Notes under the pieces: model-generated
Database searches by the model: none
What the model was told of the DNA's origin: nothing
Seen by the model: the letters and a program-made list of their open reading frames with translations, nothing else
Position numbers and translations under genes: made by a program
Origin: Undibacterium sp.
GTDB lineage: Bacteria > Pseudomonadota > Gammaproteobacteria > Burkholderiales > Burkholderiaceae_D
NCBI GenBank assembly: GCA_030645915.1
Contig: JAUSNO010000023.1
Location: 62,001-126,000, forward strand
Length of the DNA stretch: 64,000 nucleotides
Direction: 5' to 3'
Shown here: positions 61,601 through 64,000 of the stretch, one piece after another
How the letters are laid out: every line of letters starts with the position of its first letter
Numbering within the stretch: the first letter of the stretch is position 1

Positions 61601-62142
61601 GCAAAGACCTCTGCATTCACCAGCGATTGCCCTTGCTGGTCTTTGGCCGACATGATAGGCGCGCCCTGCAACGGCCACTGTATGTCTACTGCGGGATCGT
61701 TCCACTGCAGGCAGCGCTCATGTTCCGGTGCCCAGTAATCCGTCGTTTTGTACAAGAACTCTGCGCTGTCGCTAATGACCATGAAGCCGTGCGCAAAACC
61801 GGGCGGAACCCAAAGCTGGCGTTTGTTAGTTGCTGACAGTGTGACACCCGTCCATTGGCCAAAACGCGGTGAGCTTTTTCGAATATCCACCGCGACGTCA
61901 AATACCTCTCCTGAAACAACGCGTACCAATTTCCCCTGAGGCTGACGAATTTGGTAATGCATGCCGCGTAATACATTTTTTGCTGACAAGGAATGATTAT
62001 CCTGAACAAAAGCAGTCTCCAAGCCACTCAATTCAGTAAATTTTTTTGCATTGAAACTTTCGTAAAAAAAGCCTCTATCATCGCCAAAAATACGTGGCTC
62101 AAAAATGAGTACTTCCGGTAAATTTGTCTTAATGACATTCAT
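61597..62142 (-). CDS. rmlC: dTDP-4-dehydrorhamnose 3,5-epimerase
   Basis: A 181-residue cupin-fold epimerase that makes dTDP-4-keto-L-rhamnose. Catalytic region: VQDNHSLSAKNVLRGMHYQ near residues 45-63 with the essential His, RVVSGEVFDVAVDIRKSSP near 74-92, and WVPPGFAHGFMVISDSAEFLY near 111-131. Length and motifs are normal. It overlaps the fused rmlD gene by four bases and follows rmlA by 19 bases. Confidence 0.95.
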   Translation of the reverse strand: MNVIKTNLPEVLIFEPRIFGDDRGFFYESFNAKKFTELSGLETAFVQDNHSLSAKNVLRGMHYQIRQPQGKLVRVVSGEVFDVAVDIRKSSPRFGQWTGVTLSATNKRQLWVPPGFAHGFMVISDSAEFLYKTTDYWAPEHERCLQWNDPAVDIQWPLQGAPIMSAKDQQGQSLVNAEVFA

Positions 62143-62161
62143 AGCGCGATCTTCAATTTAA

Positions 62162-63064
62162 TTAGTAAGCTTTACTTTCGAGCAGTTGCAGCAGGTAACG
62201 ACCGTATTCGTTCTTTTTGAGTGGCTGCGCCAGACTTTCCAATTGCGCTTCATTGATATAACCGCGTCGGAAAGCAATCTCTTCCGGGCAAGCGACTTTT
62301 AATCCCTGACGTTTTTCTATCGTGGCGATGAATTGACTCGCCTCCAGCAAGGACTCATGGGTACCGGTATCGAGCCATGCCATACCGCGTCCCATTAACT
62401 CGACTTTCAATTGTCCCTGTTTTAAATAGACATTATTGACATCGGTGATTTCCAATTCGCCACGGTGCGAAGGCTTGATGTCTGCAGCAATATTCAGCAC
62501 CTGCTGGTCATAGAAATACAGGCCTGTGACTGCGTAATTCGATTTTGGCTTCAGCGGCTTTTCTTCAATGCTGATCGCTTGTTTGCTAGTATCAAATTCG
62601 ACCACGCCATAGCGTTCCGGATCATGTACATGATAAGCAAAGACAGTCGCGCCATGAAGATTGGCGTTAGCTGCTTTTAATTGGGATTCAAAATCGTGGC
62701 CATAGTAGATATTGTCGCCCAGTATCAGCGCAGAAGGCGCGTCGCCGACGAACTCGCGGCCAATGATAAACGCCTGTGCCAAGCCATCCGGTGTCGGCTG
62801 TACTGCATATTGAAGATTAATACCCCATTGAGAGCCATCGCCCAGCAATTCCTGAAATCGTGGTGTGTCTTGCGGCGTCGAGATAATCAAAATATCCTTC
62901 ATGCCCGCAAGCATCAGCGTGGTGAGCGGGTAATAAATCATCGGTTTATCGTAAACAGGAAGAAGCTGTTTTGAAACCGATTTGGTGACTGGATACAAGC
63001 GAGTGCCAGAACCACCAGCCAAAATAATACCTTTGCGTGCGATCGTTGGTGCAGTAGATGTCAT
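62162..63064 (-). CDS. rmlA: Glucose-1-phosphate thymidylyltransferase
   Basis: A 300-residue RmlA, making dTDP-glucose from dTTP and glucose 1-phosphate. Nucleotide loop [20 protein letters not shown] is near residues 14-33, and [14 protein letters not shown] and [13 protein letters not shown] (metal Asp, near 116) follow. [16 protein letters not shown] near 228-243 is the late signature. The start overlaps the stop of rmlB by four bases. Confidence 0.95.
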   Translation of the reverse strand: MTSTAPTIARKGIILAGGSGTRLYPVTKSVSKQLLPVYDKPMIYYPLTTLMLAGMKDILIISTPQDTPRFQELLGDGSQWGINLQYAVQPTPDGLAQAFIIGREFVGDAPSALILGDNIYYGHDFESQLKAANANLHGATVFAYHVHDPERYGVVEFDTSKQAISIEEKPLKPKSNYAVTGLYFYDQQVLNIAADIKPSHRGELEITDVNNVYLKQGQLKVELMGRGMAWLDTGTHESLLEASQFIATIEKRQGLKVACPEEIAFRRGYINEAQLESLAQPLKKNEYGRYLLQLLESKAY

Positions 63065-64000
63065 GCGGATTCCTGTGTTGCTGTTGTTGGCGTTGTACTT
63101 TGATATTGCAGATCAACCCATTTTAAATAGTCGCCTGATTGCACTTGCGTGACCCAGGTGTCGTTTGCCAGATACCATGCTACCGTTTTAAGCAAGCCGG
63201 TTTCAAAGGTTTCTGCTGGTTTCCAACCCAACTCTTTTTCAATTTTACGGGCATCTATCGCATAACGACGGTCGTGTCCCGGGCGGTCTGCAATGTGTTT
63301 GATCTGGTCGCGGTAGCTGCCATTTTTTTTGGGCTGTAACTGGTCGAGCAAATCACATAGATGATGTACAACACTCATATTGGTTTGTTCATTCCAGCCG
63401 CCAATATTATAAGTTTCTCCTAATCGACCGCTTTCAAGAACGCGGCGTATCGCTGCGCAATGATCTGTGACATATAGCCAGTCTCTTACTTGCTTGCCAT
63501 CTCCATACACCGGCAAATCTTTGCCAGCGCGCGCGTTGGCGATGATCAATGGAATGAGTTTTTCCGGGAAATGGTATGGACCATAATTGTTGGAGCAATT
63601 TGTGGTTAATACGGGTAAGCCATAAGTATGAAAGTAGGCCCGGACCAGATGATCCGATGCCGCTTTCGATGCCGAGTAAGGGCTATTGGGTGCGTAGCCA
63701 GTGGTTTCGGTAAAAGGCGGATCGTTTTCGCCGAGTGTGCCATATACTTCATCGGTGGAAACGTGCAGGAAGCGGAAGGCCGCTTTGTCTGTGTCTGGTA
63801 GCGTTTGCCAATACGCGCGGCTTGCCTCAAGCAAGCTAAAAGTACCATTGATATTGGTAGCGACAAAATCCGCGGGCCCATGTATCGAACGATCCACATG
63901 ACTTTCAGCCGCAAAATGCACAATGGCACGAGGCTGATATTTGGCCAGTAAATCGGCTACTTTTTTACTGTCGTTGATGTCGCCCTGTACAAAAATGTGG
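63061..64000 (-). CDS. rmlB: dTDP-glucose 4,6-dehydratase, N-terminus beyond the window
   Basis: Partial RmlB: the frame is open to base 64000, so the first part (roughly 50 residues, with the GxxGxxG nucleotide site) lies outside. Visible are [16 protein letters not shown], the catalytic [17 protein letters not shown] with Thr-Asp-Glu, and [15 protein letters not shown] with the Tyr-xxx-Lys pair. RmlB makes dTDP-4-keto-6-deoxyglucose, the branch-point intermediate used both by RmlC/RmlD and by FdtA. It is probably near the start of the operon on the minus strand. Confidence 0.93.
   Translation of the reverse strand, partial: HIFVQGDINDSKKVADLLAKYQPRAIVHFAAESHVDRSIHGPADFVATNINGTFSLLEASRAYWQTLPDTDKAAFRFLHVSTDEVYGTLGENDPPFTETTGYAPNSPYSASKAASDHLVRAYFHTYGLPVLTTNCSNNYGPYHFPEKLIPLIIANARAGKDLPVYGDGKQVRDWLYVTDHCAAIRRVLESGRLGETYNIGGWNEQTNMSVVHHLCDLLDQLQPKKNGSYRDQIKHIADRPGHDRRYAIDARKIEKELGWKPAETFETGLLKTVAWYLANDTWVTQVQSGDYLKWVDLQYQSTTPTTATQESA

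Noticed and set aside
1-64000. CRISPR arrays, tRNA and rRNA genes, transposases, integrases
   Set aside because: I saw no regularly spaced direct repeats, no tRNA T-arm patterns in context, and no recombinase-like protein among the open frames.

Overview
The window looks like chromosomal DNA of a betaproteobacterium of the order Burkholderiales, most likely an Oxalobacteraceae member of the Undibacterium/Herminiimonas type. The evidence is intermediate base composition, an MSHA-type pilus locus, a PEP-CTERM protein, class II ribonucleotide reductase, and waaA/waaC core-LPS genes beside an rml/fdt O-antigen cluster. This is inferred from gene content and protein style; no database was searched. 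No rRNA, tRNA, phage genes, CRISPR array or transposase gene was recognised.

Layout. 0-17 kb is a mixed housekeeping stretch: the end of a serine hydrolase, a LysR regulator with murQ, a crystallin/glycine-zipper envelope protein, an agmatinase-family enzyme, an L,D-transpeptidase lipoprotein, a large TonB receptor, a GHL10-type glycosidase lipoprotein, a periplasmic-sensing GGDEF-EAL protein, a PEP-CTERM protein and dacB. 17-32 kb holds an ABC ATPase, a lipoprotein of six Ig-like repeats and an MSHA-type assembly operon (mshM-L-N-E-G plus mshI/J/K-like genes). Two opposed, paralogous pilin-like genes converge on it. 32-36.6 kb is a tight cluster: ABC-2 permease, helical-repeat protein, response regulator, histidine kinase and a prepilin. 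37-40.5 kb carries class II ribonucleotide reductase (nrdJ) and a divergent companion protein.

40.5-42.3 kb is an AT-richer accessory island. Its core appears to be a complete mobile integron gene cassette (41047-41994). It has a 69-bp attC site with an extrahelical base and a perfectly matched 7-bp end, and it carries one gene, a TIR/nucleoside-deoxyribosyltransferase-like protein. No integrase is present in the window. A zinc-ribbon gene and a 144-bp inverted-repeat element lie next to it.

42.3-64 kb is mainly envelope biogenesis, nearly all on the minus strand: an S9 dipeptidyl peptidase, waaA, an EamA transporter, waaC, phosphomannomutase, then an O-antigen cluster. The cluster has a WbpM-type dehydratase, initiating phosphoglycosyltransferase, WbpV-like reductase, two glycosyltransferases, Wzx, fdtB, fdtC, an rmlD-fdtA fusion, rmlC, rmlA and a partial rmlB. 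Together these predict an O unit begun with QuiNAc or FucNAc and containing dTDP-sugar-derived rhamnose and/or 3-acylamino-3,6-dideoxyhexose.

Six copies of one dispersed palindromic repeat (about 80-127 bp) sit between genes across the window. The most unusual items are the orphan integron cassette, this repeat family, the RmlD-FdtA fusion, the permease/two-component/prepilin cluster whose ATPase may lie 15 kb away across the MSHA locus, and the paralogous pilin pair with different N-termini.
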